From Planococcus citri (Eukaryota; Arthropoda; Insecta; Hemiptera; Pseudococcidae): a DNA stretch of 64,000 nucleotides. The position numbers and the translations under genes are program-made. The DNA is taken from assembly GCF_950023065.1 (NCBI RefSeq), contig NC_088678.1:11832580-11896579 (forward strand), read 5' to 3'. Under the pieces are notes generated by a model. The model searched no databases and was not told the DNA's origin. It worked only from the letters and a program-made list of their open reading frames with translations. Position 1 is the stretch's first letter; each line of letters opens with the position of its first letter. Below are positions 1-11,340 of the stretch, piece after piece.

Positions 1-996
1 TCGGTAACAATTCATCGACCATTAAAATGGTAATTAATGCATCGTTCGATGCCCTGCTCAGCGAAAAACAACCACGTGCGTTGACCCAAACATGTTTTCT
101 ACACACGTGATGACAGCGAATAGGTTCGTACGAACAATATAACACATCTCAGGGGTCGGTTTCAAGGCTAAAATTACAATCAAATTCCTTTCAAAGGACC
201 AAATATTCACTAGCGTGACAACTACGGATTTATTACCTATAAAAAATCAACTTGAAACCGAATAAGATATCCAAAAGACCGCTTCCTAGTGCGTAATAAA
301 ATGAAACAATACGCACATTGCACGAACGTGTTTCTTCTGCTTTTCGTAGAAATTTGACTACGCCGCTTGGTCGCCACCAACCAGTCACCTAAGGGAGGGA
401 GAAGGGCAGTTTTTGCGTTAGCAGCTCATTTCTGTCTACTGATATGATTATTCTCTTCTAGTCGCTCGTGTTATCATCATGCTTACGCTGGAAGAATGCG
501 AAACGTTATCGCGCATTTTACTGATAATCAAAGAAATACTTGCTCTCGTTCGAGAGATGCTTTCCACCCTCCTCTAAATTATATTTATACAAAAAAGGCA
601 TCGAGCGACGCGCGCAGACGGATTCGAATTACTATCTATTGCACATATTGTAATCGGTTCCATTATATTCCTGTCTACCGCCCGGCTACAGTTCGATCTT
701 TACGTTTTTAAAATTATCATTGTATTTTTTATGTATGTTATTATCGTGTGTGAACGTTTTGCGAAGTATCAGTGTTCGATGAATCGAGTATTTTATTACC
801 ATTCTTGTAAATTGCGCGAATAATATGAATTTTTTGTGCGTACATTACGTGTTATATGTGTAAATACTGCGAGTACGATAATCCTCTAGTGTCGGTGTGT
901 CGCGAATTATATATCTACGAACGCAGAGTGTTCGACATCTCGGGTACGTGTGTACGATTCGTGGAAAAACTTTACCGATCGCGAGTGAATTCAACC
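1..996. other. Upstream region of the RING/SGNH-like gene
   Basis: No gene is recognised. The sequence is relatively CpG-rich for this window. A TATA-like stretch (TATATTTATAC) sits near 579-590, but whether it is the promoter of the gene starting at 997 is a guess. The downstream reading frame is open back to an ATG at 856, which has a weak context and codes for a tyrosine- and arginine-rich leader without a recognisable motif, so I treat 856-996 as probable 5' UTR. Confidence 0.4.
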
Positions 997-3219
997 ATGG
1001 CCGACGACCAAATTACGGTAATCTTGTGCTCCAAATGTCACAAACCGATTTTCGACCCAAACCAACGAGTAAATCATGATAATTTACCGACGCTGGCCGC
1101 CACGCGCTGCCACGCTTTTCACCCGTTTTGCCTTAGCCAAATGCGAGGTGAGTCGATGGCTTCCGACGAAAATGGCAATTTTGTATTATGCCCAGAGCTG
1201 AATTGTAACCGAGCGATAAGGCCACTCGACGCGAACTTCATTAGTCCGGCAACCGATCAAATCGCCGCAGCTCCAATTGCCCGTCCGGACCCACAAATTG
1301 AACTCGACGCGGCCCGCCAACGAATTTCGAGGTATGAATACATCATGGAAAATTATCGCGAATCGGTGCAAGATAGAGATGCGACGATTCGCCGCTTACA
1401 AAATCAATTGCAGCACCAGCGAGAAGTCAATCGCCAACTACGTAACGAGAACGCTACGCTCGTAAATCGTAACCAAGCTACCAGGCCGCCGCGAGTCAAT
1501 GTAGCCAGTCGCAATATGCCTAATCGTAACGCAGCTGTTACTAGTACCACCGATCAGCGACGTGTATCCACGACTTCGACGACTTCGACGAATACCGATA
1601 CGACTCCGGCAAATACCGCCACAAACGCGGTGACGACTTCGACGACCAACGCCACGAACGTGACATCGCCGACACCTGGTATGTCTTCTGGAAACGTAGC
1701 GACCGTACGGCCTTTCGATAATGCTACGTCTCACCGCCGACCTACGAATTCGCACGCTGCTGCCGCATTGTCCAACTACGAATACGATACGCCGATGCGA
1801 GATCTACCCCAATATAATGCAGATGGATCGATCGCAACCATGGGCTTCCGACCCCTTCGATCTGGTCCAGCGCCAAGCAACGACAGATACGAGGCGATTC
1901 CACCTACCGCACGCAATCCAACGAGCAAATTCATCACCGAGCCTGCGAAACCTGCCGAGAAACAAAGACCGCATTGCATGGCAAATCTTTCGAAAAGCCA
2001 CAATCGTTTCTACAAAAAATTCAAGATCGACTCCAAAATGCTCAAGCCATTCTATCCGCTCAACGCCCTACCTCACGAGTTTACGACACTTGGCGTATTC
2101 GTCGGCGAAAATGACGCGAGATCGGCGGTCGCCGCACAAGACGTGTTATTGGCTGGTGATGGATTTGTGCTAGGTGTAGCTGAATGGATTATGTACCAAC
2201 GCGATATACGCGAATACATGCATCCCGGTCTGTATGGACGCGAGATTCGTATTCGAGAATTCATCAGCACGCTCGCAAGTTTCAAACGGCTACCGCCTCG
2301 CCTCATCATCTCCATTGGTAATCTTGATGCGTTCGATAATTTCGACAGCGAAGAATTCAAAGAACTATTTCGCAGATTAATCAAGATTTGCCGCGACCGC
2401 GGAGTGCGTGAAATTTACGCTGTGCCAATTATTCAACACGCGGAGCAAGATGAAACTGTATACGCTTCGGTCATGTCAGTGTTTGAGGTGAACTACAGCA
2501 CCATGCTCGGCGGACGCTACGCATTGATCGACCCTTATCCGTGGTTCGTGAACTACACCCCGACAGTAGGTGAACGACCTCCCATGTACACGATACAGGA
2601 ACATGAGGAGTTCGCGGTATGGATACGGCACACGTTCATTCCGCCGACCAACGATGCCAGCGAGGCAATACGTCAACGGTATCGAGAACCCGAAAATCTT
2701 CTTCGCAACCCGACGGCAGAATCGCAGTCCGAAAATGAATCTTCGTCGACGACTGACAACCGCCAGCTGACGCATGGCCCAGCTTCGACGTCGCGCGACG
2801 CTCAGCCGCACCAGGCCGTCAACGATTTGACTGAAGACGATGCCCAACCTGGCCCATCGACGAAAGCCGCACACACCGAGAGTTGGGTAAACCTTACCGC
2901 CGGCCAAGACTCCGAAAACCATACCAACGACGACGTTTCAACGGCCGAAGAAAAAATTGACGAAAGCGAAGGTTTTTCGGGCGTTCGAGCGAACGAACAG
3001 GAAGCACGGCCACCAACGCCTCAACCGGATAACAACGACGATGCCGATAACGATTCTGTCGATTCCAAACTCCATATTGACGAGGACATGAAATCGCTAT
3101 CTACCACGGTCTCAGAGCTGAGCGACGATGAAAATCAGCAAGCTGAAAATACTGGAAAAACCGACGGCGATGCGACAACCGCTCCAAATCTAACCACGGA
3201 CGAAGAAATGCTCGAATAA
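997..3219 (+). CDS. RING-like zinc finger, coiled-coil, SGNH-hydrolase-like domain protein
   Basis: Single-exon gene of 740 residues. I chose the ATG at 997 because its context (CAACCATGG) is strong and the zinc finger begins ten residues later; an in-frame ATG at 856 would add 47 residues. Domains: residues 11-70 form a degenerate RING-like finger (C11-x2-C14, C38-H39-x2-H42-x2-C45, C65-x4-C70); about 101-157 is a charged coiled coil; 160-340 is rich in Ser, Thr and Asn; about 345-550 has the layout of an SGNH hydrolase, with G387-D388-G389 where GDS is expected, G441-N442-L443-D444 near block III and H536 near block V; the remainder is an acidic, disordered tail. The missing serine suggests no esterase activity, as in the OSK domain of Oskar. 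GC content and codon order differ clearly from the flanks. It could be a host gene or a domesticated ORF1 of a CR1-like retrotransposon, whose ORF1 pairs a zinc finger with an esterase; no reverse transcriptase follows. Function unknown; ubiquitin ligase or RNA binding are only possibilities. Confidence 0.8.
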   Translation: MADDQITVILCSKCHKPIFDPNQRVNHDNLPTLAATRCHAFHPFCLSQMRGESMASDENGNFVLCPELNCNRAIRPLDANFISPATDQIAAAPIARPDPQIELDAARQRISRYEYIMENYRESVQDRDATIRRLQNQLQHQREVNRQLRNENATLVNRNQATRPPRVNVASRNMPNRNAAVTSTTDQRRVSTTSTTSTNTDTTPANTATNAVTTSTTNATNVTSPTPGMSSGNVATVRPFDNATSHRRPTNSHAAAALSNYEYDTPMRDLPQYNADGSIATMGFRPLRSGPAPSNDRYEAIPPTARNPTSKFITEPAKPAEKQRPHCMANLSKSHNRFYKKFKIDSKMLKPFYPLNALPHEFTTLGVFVGENDARSAVAAQDVLLAGDGFVLGVAEWIMYQRDIREYMHPGLYGREIRIREFISTLASFKRLPPRLIISIGNLDAFDNFDSEEFKELFRRLIKICRDRGVREIYAVPIIQHAEQDETVYASVMSVFEVNYSTMLGGRYALIDPYPWFVNYTPTVGERPPMYTIQEHEEFAVWIRHTFIPPTNDASEAIRQRYREPENLLRNPTAESQSENESSSTTDNRQLTHGPASTSRDAQPHQAVNDLTEDDAQPGPSTKAAHTESWVNLTAGQDSENHTNDDVSTAEEKIDESEGFSGVRANEQEARPPTPQPDNNDDADNDSVDSKLHIDEDMKSLSTTVSELSDDENQQAENTGKTDGDATTAPNLTTDEEMLE

Positions 3220-4640
3220 GGTTCGTTTGTACAATTTATCAATTTCAAACTAACAGCATGATATTGACGTACGTCATTGTTATTGCTTACGTTTGCATGG
3301 TACTATGAAGCTCATGCTGGAAAAATGTAGACCAGAAACAAAATTGAAAAAGAGGAATTGTCCCATCTCTATTCAAAATCAATACTCGTACGAGTAATTT
3401 TGCATCGATCTTTTGGTAATAAATGTTGGAACTTTGGCAACTAAGGATTTTTTATCGATGCAACATGTTTTCTTAATTACTCAAAATTTTTCTCGTGTAG
3501 TTTGAAAGTGATAAATTTCGTTACCTTCGTTTGAATACTACCCAATCTTTGACATAATGGAGTATCCATTAAAATTACCGACTATGACTTTTTTGTAAAT
3601 ATTTACCACCGAATCGTGACATAAGTTTAAAAAAGCGTATTTGTTTAAGTTTTTTACAATGTTATGTAGTTGTTTGAGTTAAATTTAAGCCAAATTTTTG
3701 ATATATTTTTTTTTTTTTTTATCGAGGTTAAATTTTGGAATTTAAATTTTACATTTCTGCACGAATAGTGCCATCTGCGATCTTTATGATCAATAACCTC
3801 GAAGTGCTTTTCTATTTTATTTCATACCAGTTTGTACTAAATAGTATTATTTTACTTTATCCTTTCTTACCAATTGTTGAATTTTTTTGCAGTTTTTCCG
3901 TTACATAACTGTAATTCGTTTATCTCGAGGATGTTGTTTTAATTTTTATTGTTTTTTCCTTAATAATTTTTTTTTTTTTTTGTATTTAACGAACGTTACT
4001 TTACTGTATAAGTCTGAAGAAGTAAGACTGAGTATCGTAATAATTTACAAAACTATTTTGGGTATTTATTCTTTATTTTATCAATAAACAATAATCAGTA
4101 TTTACAATGCATGTTGTAACCTATACATCGAATAAAAGTACAAACTTATTCTATAATTTGCACATTTTTTCTTCCTAAACGTTGCACTTAATCGTAAGAA
4201 TGAATACGAACGTAAATACAAACCGGCTCGGAGGCGTTAATGACCCATAAACCTGAAACATAAAAATAGAAACAATTGTGTTAGTATACAAGGTGTATAA
4301 TTACGAGCCTAGTTTAAATCCAAATTTAATATTTTTTTTTTATTTTTTTTTTGATTATTATTCACAGTAGTTACATCGAAATAATAGCAATAGTTGGTAA
4401 CCGGTTCTCACCTGTTTTGGACATGTTGACTTGGACATCGAACTCGCAGCTACGTACGTAGCTCTTATTCGCTTCATCGTTCAGAGCTCAGGCGGCTTAT
4501 CTTCAATCGATCCATATTCTCACCTTTTTGGACGGATATCTGAAACAAAAAAGGATCGTATTATTGCTAACTGGCAACTTTTTCGATGTCGTGTATCCTA
4601 GGCTAGAGCTAGGTAGTTACGTGTATTTGTTGAGTACATT
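3220..4640. other. 3' flank, no gene seen
   Basis: AT-rich flank of the gene ending at 3219. It holds long T tracts (about 3707-3720 and 3967-3980) and scattered AATAAA hexamers. No splice-bounded coding segment or RNA gene was recognised. Confidence 0.5.
3418..3423 (+). terminator. Candidate polyadenylation signal of the RING/SGNH-like gene
   Basis: First AATAAA hexamer on the plus strand after the stop codon, about 200 bases downstream. Further AATAAA hexamers at 4083-4088 and about 4131 could serve longer transcripts. Confidence 0.45.
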
Positions 4641-4654
4641 GTATTTCGAGTGAT

Positions 4655-4890
4655 CGATCTCTGGTGGCTCAGTGGGTCACGTACGCGCCTGCTTCAACAC
4701 CTAGGGTGCGCTGTGGTTCCAAATTTGAGAATTTTCTTCTTTCTTCTCTGCTCACCAATTTCTCATCCGAGAAACTCATGGGGGGCAGCAGGGTCCGTAC
4801 GGACAGTGTTATCATTAAGTCATGTCTATGTCTCACACCGTGATTTCCTCTGCTGGGAACTTAGCTCGCTGAGTCATAGCTGAGTAAACC
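4655..4890 (+). repeat. tRNA-derived SINE (head and part of body)
   Basis: A Pol III-type internal promoter is visible: an A box TGGCTCAGTGG at 4665-4675 and a decayed B box starting GGTTCC at 4715, spaced as in a tRNA. The acceptor and T stems do not pair well, so it is not a working tRNA gene. A GC-richer body follows to about 4890; the 3' end was not located. Confidence 0.5.
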
Positions 4891-5469
4891 TCGGAGGGCA
4901 TATGTTAGACGGATATGCCTTAATGGTAACACGTATGTGTATAAACAGGTAATTTAACCCTTCCAGCACCGTTCGGTGATGTGGTTGGTAACAATGAGTG
5001 GTCAAGGTGTCAAATGAGCCTTCCAGCTTCTTTGGCAACTGGACCAACTTGTAGTTCGAATCCGCGAGTATACGAGTTGCCAAGTTAATATGTCCTTAAT
5101 TCTTTAGAGCTCCGGCCCTAGGTTTAAAGTGTTTTTGTATATTTTATAGTTTAGTAATAATTTAGTAGTGTTAACGTAATTTGTAATTCCCCCCGAATAA
5201 TCGTTGTGTTGAACCCTTTGAAGTGCTCCGAGTCGGTTTTAAGTTGTCTTTATTGACAAATACATTCGTTTACACGAACTTTGCGTATGATAATTTATTG
5301 TGTTCGGTAGTGTACTATAAAACCCATAGCCGAGGTAAGTAATTAGCTTTATTACAATTACACTAGTACATCTCCGTATCCGATTACCGGCTTATTCGAG
5401 TAGGTAATTAGTCAGTAGGTATCGAATATACGAACGTATATTTAGTAGGTACCTACGACACAATATTAT
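4891..5469. other. No gene seen
   Basis: Mixed-composition sequence that may be further body of the preceding SINE or an LTR relic. A perfect TAGGTACCTA palindrome lies at 5446-5455. A GAGGTAAGT string near 5331 resembles a splice donor, but no coding exon precedes it. Confidence 0.4.
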
Positions 5470-5830
5470 TTTATCACTAAGGTCATTGATCTGTCTGTCT
5501 GGCTTCCAGTGTGGCCTCATAAGGTCATTGGCTTGTCTGTCTGGCTTTAGAAGGTCATGTGGGGTCTAGTCTGGTCTATTTAGGTCGTTGATCTTTCTGT
5601 CTGGCTTTCTGTCTGGCTTAGGAAGGGCATTGACCTGCCAGGCTTGATTTTGAAGGTCATGTGGCTTCTATAGACTAGCATATCGAAGCCATTGAGCATT
5701 GACTTTTATGTCTGGATTCCTGTCTGGCTTTGTAAGGTCATTGACCTGTCTGTCCGAGCTTCTAAAGGTCATGTATCTTCCAGTCTGGCTTATCAAGGTC
5801 ATTGACCCGTACATACTTGCCGTCTTTCAA
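5470..5830. repeat. Degenerate short tandem repeat with AGGTCA/TGACCT half-sites
   Basis: About eight irregular units of roughly 35-45 bases, each built from an AAGGTCATTGACC-like segment followed by a TGTCTGTCTGGCTT-like segment. A shorter related block is at about 13555-13660. Repeats of TCTGGCTT and AAGGTCAT are seen directly; the unit boundaries are approximate. Confidence 0.7.
5735..5747. promoter_or_regulatory. Perfect IR-1 nuclear-receptor half-site pair (ecdysone-response-element-like)
   Basis: AGGTCATTGACCT is an exact inverted repeat of AGGTCA with a one-base spacer, the arrangement preferred by EcR/USP. Near matches in the same repeat are at 5480-5492, 5522-5534, 5624-5636 and 5796-5808. 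The match is seen directly; receptor binding is inference. Confidence 0.4.
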
Positions 5831-8300
5831 AGTTCCGACTTTTCTTGGCTCTTTTATGAACCCAAAAATGTTCTATTTCTGAGAGAAGGGTGCGTTCTGT
5901 TGAAAATTGGACACCAAAAATTAATTCGCCGGCTCAAAAATACTCTCAAGTCAAAATTCCGACTTGATTCGCGACAAAAAGTTTGACTGCCCAAAAAACT
6001 GCATCTTTGCATTTTTTGGATTTCTTTTGACTTCCAAAAAAATTGAGTAAAAGGTCGTTTTGCACTAATTTGAGGTCGCTAAATCCGAATCTGGTGTCCA
6101 TTTGTGTCGTGGGTCACTATACATTAGTAAGAAATTGCGACTATTTTGCAAACTATAATAGGTACGATAGCAAAATAAACATTATTTTCGTACTCAACGA
6201 GCTCAAATTAGTCAGAAAATCTCATCAAAAGTGCAAAATTCGATGTATTTGTTGGTTCTCATTTTTGGGCTAAAAATTGGGCGATTTTGTGCTGGACATC
6301 TGGAATGAATTCGCCGTCTCGGAAATGCCCCATGGTCGAAAATTCCATTTGATTCAATGTTTTCTCATAGAAGATAAGAGGTCAGAAATCTTTTTTCGAA
6401 CTAGGTACTTTTTTTCAATCACCGAAAGATACCTCAGACATATTTTGCTTACATGATCAAGAATAAGATCTATTTGCCCGCAATGATTCAAGAAAACCCA
6501 GATTTGAATCACGATCAATCATGTACCTACTTGATAGTTGGTAGATTACTATTCACAGTTGCAATTTCCATTCCACAAATTACAGTTGTTTTGGGCTGAC
6601 AAAAGGGCCAAAAATAGAACAACTTTAATGGAGCTCTGCCAAGCGTACACATATAGGTATAGTTCAATGCTGCTCAAAAGGCGTCATTTCCTTCAATCTG
6701 AAATACCACCATGAAACCCCTAACACCTCGAAAATAGCCTGCAGCGGTCTAATTCGGCAAGTTCCTCGTAAAAAGGCTATTCCATCGTAATCAAAAACCT
6801 GGTAGCGAATTTTATCCAGCAAATTCGGCCGCAATAATCGTAAAACCGATGCTGTGAGGTGTATTGCTGGTCGTGTACCTATTTAAATCGATCTAATCGA
6901 GAAAGTTGTAACAATAAGTATAACTTTGAAATTGAACGATTTCGATTTTCCGCTACTTTTTCTTCACAACATTTGACGACAGATAAAATGACTCTTGTCG
7001 TATAGAAAACTACCCTTAAAACGTATGGTTTTCTTACCACCACACAAGCACACCAATTTTATACAAAGTGCCGCATTCTCAGCGGACTATATATACGATA
7101 CAAACAGTTTGGTTTTTTGCATACCTATACTCGCGCCAGTTACACACGTTTATATGATAATGTGAAAAGTTTCGCCGACATAATACCTAGTCTGGGGCAC
7201 ACGATTTTCAAATAGAGCGAAAAAATATCGCATCTTCCTTAACGGGCTTACTTTATATTCGGATTTAAGCGAAAATATTTATGACTAAGTTTCGATATCT
7301 CATTCTCTATGTATAGCGAAACCGAAACGCGGAATAGATAACGTAGAGAAAAAAAATTCGACGATGTGGCATCGCGTCGTGGTATTTCATTCAGAGGAAA
7401 TGCTTTCCTTAGGGAGTGACACGCTTCCGTTTTTTTTTTTCGGCATAGATCCGAAAAGAAGGTAAGAAGAGAGGAAAACACCCGAATTCGTCGTATTTCC
7501 TGCTAACGTGGGTAATGGCTCATGTTGAATATTACCCCTCTGAAAAGTTATATATCATAGTAAAAGGGCTCAAGATGAAAAACCTAAAACCGCCGACCGA
7601 GAAGTTTGCTGGTTTTTCGCGTAAATGCACATAAATAAAGAAAACTGTCTACTTCTCTCAGTGGTGTTGATCTTCTTCTTCAATTCCCTTCTACATATTT
7701 TCTTTCGCGGATGTTTTACTCGTTTTCTCGCCTATCGTGTTCCTTCAACGGAGTAATTAACGATGATGGTTCTGCGTCTGTGCTACGATGAGAGGCTCAA
7801 GGAGCCATTATACCTATAGGTAAATTTTTAAGCAGTTTTTGCAAAATTTACTCAACTATGCTGATTTTCCATCAATTTATGGTAATTAAATAAGAAACAA
7901 AGAAGTTACGCCATGAAGAGCAAATATTATACCTATAATAGTTACCTACTTAATTCATTTTTATAATTCTGACGAATCATGCAACTTTGAGAAAATTTGA
8001 ATCATTTTCATCCAGTTTTGATAATTATTATTTTGAATCGCAATTTCTTACTGAAACAGATTCGGACTCAGCGACCTGAAATTAGTCAAAAAAGACATTT
8101 TACTCGATTATTTTAGAAATCAAAAAAATCGAAACAAGGCAAAGAGGATAGTTTGAGCATTTTTTGGGCAAAAAAATGTTTTGTGGCGAATCAGGTCTGA
8201 ATTTCGATTATAGTCGGGGAGCCCGCAAAAGGATTTATTGCACCCCTCCCCGTCGATCCTCCGTGACAACTTTTTTCTTGAAAGGGAAGTCCTAAGGATC
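5831..8300. other. No gene seen
   Basis: AT-rich sequence without coding exons, RNA genes or clear repeats. Short reading frames here are interrupted, AT-driven and show no recognised motif. Probably intronic or intergenic. Confidence 0.5.
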
Positions 8301-9060
8301 ATTTCTAGCCCTTGTCCTCAATTTAAAAAAAGTGGCCCTTCTCACATTTTTGCAACTTTAAAACATTGTTTTCAATTTATGAGACCTTTTTTGAACTTTC
8401 AAGTCATTCTAGCAACTTTTTAAAACATTTTTTAAAAATTCGGTCATTTTTTAGCACACAGTGTTGCAGTAATTTTTTTGCAAGTTTTGTGTATTTTTTT
8501 GTAATTTTTGGATATTTTTCCAACTTTTGAACCATTTTAAACAATTTTTGCAACTTTTTTACAGTTTTTGAGGCGTTTTGTGGAGCTTTTAAGCCATTTA
8601 AGTATGCAAATTTTTTGAAAAAATTTTGCAACATTTTGAAACTGTTTTTGAAAACAATTTTATTGGTTTTTTACAACTGTATTGCAATATTATGTTTAAA
8701 AGTTTCATGTATTAAGTATTTGATCATCTTTGCAAGTTTTAAAACATTTTTTAAAACTTTCACACTTTTTTTTTTGAAATTTTTGTAAAATTTTTTGCTA
8801 TCTTGAATTTTTAAAAATATTTTGGCAGTTTTTGAAACGTTTTTCGCTACTTTTAATTCATTTCCGATTTCTGATTGTTCTTGACACAATTATGTTGTTT
8901 TTTGAAAATTTATTGTGATCTTCAAACGTCTAGAAATGTTTAAACATTTTTGCAAATTTTTGAAATTTGAACCTTTTTGGCAGATCAAGTATGGAATACT
9001 TTGTAAATTTGAAGAAAAAAATTCGCATTTAAAACGTTTGCAAAAAATACTAAAATGGAA
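8301..9060. repeat. Degenerate low-complexity repeat (TTTTTGCAACTTTT-type)
   Basis: Many diverged copies of a 30-45 base unit such as TTGCAACTTTTTAAAACATTTTT. Similar material recurs at 26820-27430 and inside the MITE at 42809-43720. Lysine/phenylalanine-rich reading frames here are artefacts of this composition. Confidence 0.55.
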
Positions 9061-9305
9061 ATGCTATAAAAATAAGACAAATAAATAAATAAAAGTTGAC
9101 GATTTTTTTTCAACAGTAAAAATGTTCAAGAATTGCGAAAAAATTACAAACCCGCAAAAAAAGGTTCATAAATCAGCAAACAAGACGTTAAAGTTGATAG
9201 AAATGCTAAAAATTACAATGGTACCGGTTCAAACGGCAACAAAATCGTTTCAAACGATTACAAAACAGCTTAAATATCTGAAAAAATTATTTATACTTTA
9301 AATCT

Positions 9306-10500
9306 GTACAACGGTAGATCGGACAAAAATTCATCACCTGTCAAAATTTCAAGTGCTAAAGTATCTTTTTCGATTTTTGGTGAATTTTAAAAAATCTTTC
9401 GGCCAAAAATGAGGGAAAAAATCAAAATTTTACCAAATTGACCGAGAAAGGTGAAATTTGGGATATACCTTATTTTCGACATGCCAAATCAATTGGAAAC
9501 TGTTTCAAACCGTTTTTGAGCAGTTCTGGAGCCCCCAGCAGATTTTTGAATATTGAAATTCCCACAAAATTTCGTACAGTACAATCTTATAATAGATACA
9601 TATTACGACCCCACCAGTACCTTTCGGTGAGCGGAGGATCGGCTCTCTCCACATTACACAACAGAAACAAACATACAAAAATAAGAAAATAATAAAAATA
9701 AATGAAATAAAGAAACAAATAGATAGATAAGTAGATTTGAAAATTCCTGAATTCTCCAGTAGATCTTTGAACCTTGAAATTCCCACAACATTTTATAAAA
9801 TGGAGTTATTAGCAAGCTGAAATTTACTTCGCAAACTATTTTCAATAGGATATGAAGTCGATTGCATGGTGGTTTCAGCAAATGGTTTTAAAGCTTCCAG
9901 CTACTTTCTGGAAATTTCAATATTTTTCAAAAAACGCCATACAACCATTCAAAAAGTCGCTGGAGGCTCCATAACGATTTGAAATCCACCAATAGCCGAC
10001 TCGTAGCGTATTGAAATTAGTTTGCAGAATGAATTTCGGCTTTCCATCTTCCATTTGATGAAATTTTGGGAAATTTCAAGCTTGGAAAATCTACTGGAGA
10101 CTCTTGTAATTTTCATAAAGTCGCTGGAGGCTTCAAAACGACTTGAAATCTACCAGCAGTCGACTTCGTAGTGTATTGAAATTAGTTTGCAGAATTAATT
10201 TCTGCTTTCTAACTCCATTTGAAATTTTGTGGAAATTTCGAGTTTCAAAAATGTGCTGCATACTGCAGAACTGCTCAAGAAGGTTTGAAACAGTTTCCAA
10301 TCGATTTTTCATGTCGAAAATAGGGTATATCCAAAATTTCACCTTTCTTGGACAATTTGGTAAAATTTTGATTTTTTTTCTCCTCATTTTTGGCCTAATT
10401 TGATTTTTAAAAATTCACCAAAAATCAAAAAAAGCACTTTAGCACTTGAAATTTTGACAGGTGATGAATTTTTGCCTGATCTTTTGATCTATCTTGGTAC
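9306..10500. repeat. Foldback element with arms of about 230 bases
   Basis: The left arm (about 9306-9530) and right arm (about 10264-10500) are inverted copies: both contain TTCATCACCTGTCAAAATTTC (split at its ends), GGAAACTGTTTCAAACC and GAGCAGTTCTG in opposite orientation. The 730-base interior carries a GC-richer stretch near 9604-9665 and a tandem duplication. No transposase frame is present, so it is non-autonomous. Target-site duplication not identified. Confidence 0.75.
9952..10262. repeat. Tandem duplication of about 165 bases
   Basis: The segment beginning AAAGTCGCTGGAGGCT at about 9952 is repeated at about 10119; both copies continue through TATTGAAATTAGTTTGCAGAAT. It lies inside the foldback element next to its right arm. 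Confidence 0.75.
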
Positions 10501-11340
10501 GGTTTTCGTGCAAGTCCTATGTTGAAACTCAAAATCTGTGATTTCAGCTGACCTGTCAGTCAAAATAATCGCCATTTTGTGAGTAGGGCAACTTTTTTTT
10601 TAGGACAAGAGCTAAAAATGTTCCTAAACGGGGCCCCTGCGTATACAACCAGCCTAAATTTCAGGTGCTGAAATCTATTTTCCGATTTTTGGAAAATTTT
10701 TGAAAATTCAAAAAATCTGGATCGAAATTAGAAAAAAATCAAATTTTTAGAAAATTGACTCAAAATTCTGGAATTTGTTTTATGACCTATTTTTGACTTT
10801 CCGAGTCGATTGGTGACGGTTTCAAACCGTTCTGGAGCCTCCAGGGGATTTTCTAGGTTTTTCCGTTTTTGAGAAAAACACTGTAAATTGTGGAAAATAC
10901 ATGAGTAGGTATTTTCAAAGGCCAAAAGACAGATATCCTTTTTAAAAATCAAAAATTCTGGAAATTGAACTGTAAATTAGACAAGAAATAAGTTAAAATC
11001 AAAAAGTTTGAATATCAAAATCAAAATTTAAATTGAGAGAAAAATCAAAAAATGAAAATGAAGTGTGCGTTTCTGACCATTAAAAATAGAAATTGAAAGC
11101 ATGCAACAATAGCTACGGAAATTAGAATCAGAAAATCAAAATTGAAAATTGAAAATTTCGAAAAAAAAAGTTTTAAATAAATTCAAAATGAAATTGACGG
11201 TTCCGAGAATTCGATTGCAAAAACTGAAAGCGAAAGTAAAATTTGAAATGTTGAAAATAAAATCAAAATCAGAAAATGAAATTTAAAATTTCTGAAAAAA
11301 ATTCGTCTCAGTAGGTATCAATCTGGAATTATGTACATAA
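10501..11340. repeat. Dispersed AT-rich repeat related to 13.4 kb
   Basis: The stretch around 10640-10810 is a diverged copy of 13405-13565 (shared layout: an ACCAGCC-type start, a GATTTTTGG-rich part, then ATTGACT..GAATTCTG). The rest is A-rich sequence. No gene seen. Confidence 0.45.

Noticed and set aside
496..711. 71-codon frame upstream of the RING/SGNH-like gene
   Set aside because: Short, no motif, low codon bias; lies in the probable promoter or 5' UTR.
997..3219. Calling the gene oskar
   Set aside because: The SGNH-like part recalls the OSK domain, but the N-terminus is a RING-like finger with a coiled coil, not a LOTUS domain, and sequence identity cannot be judged by eye.
4650..4883. 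77-codon frame
   Set aside because: It coincides with the tRNA-derived SINE and is a by-product of it.
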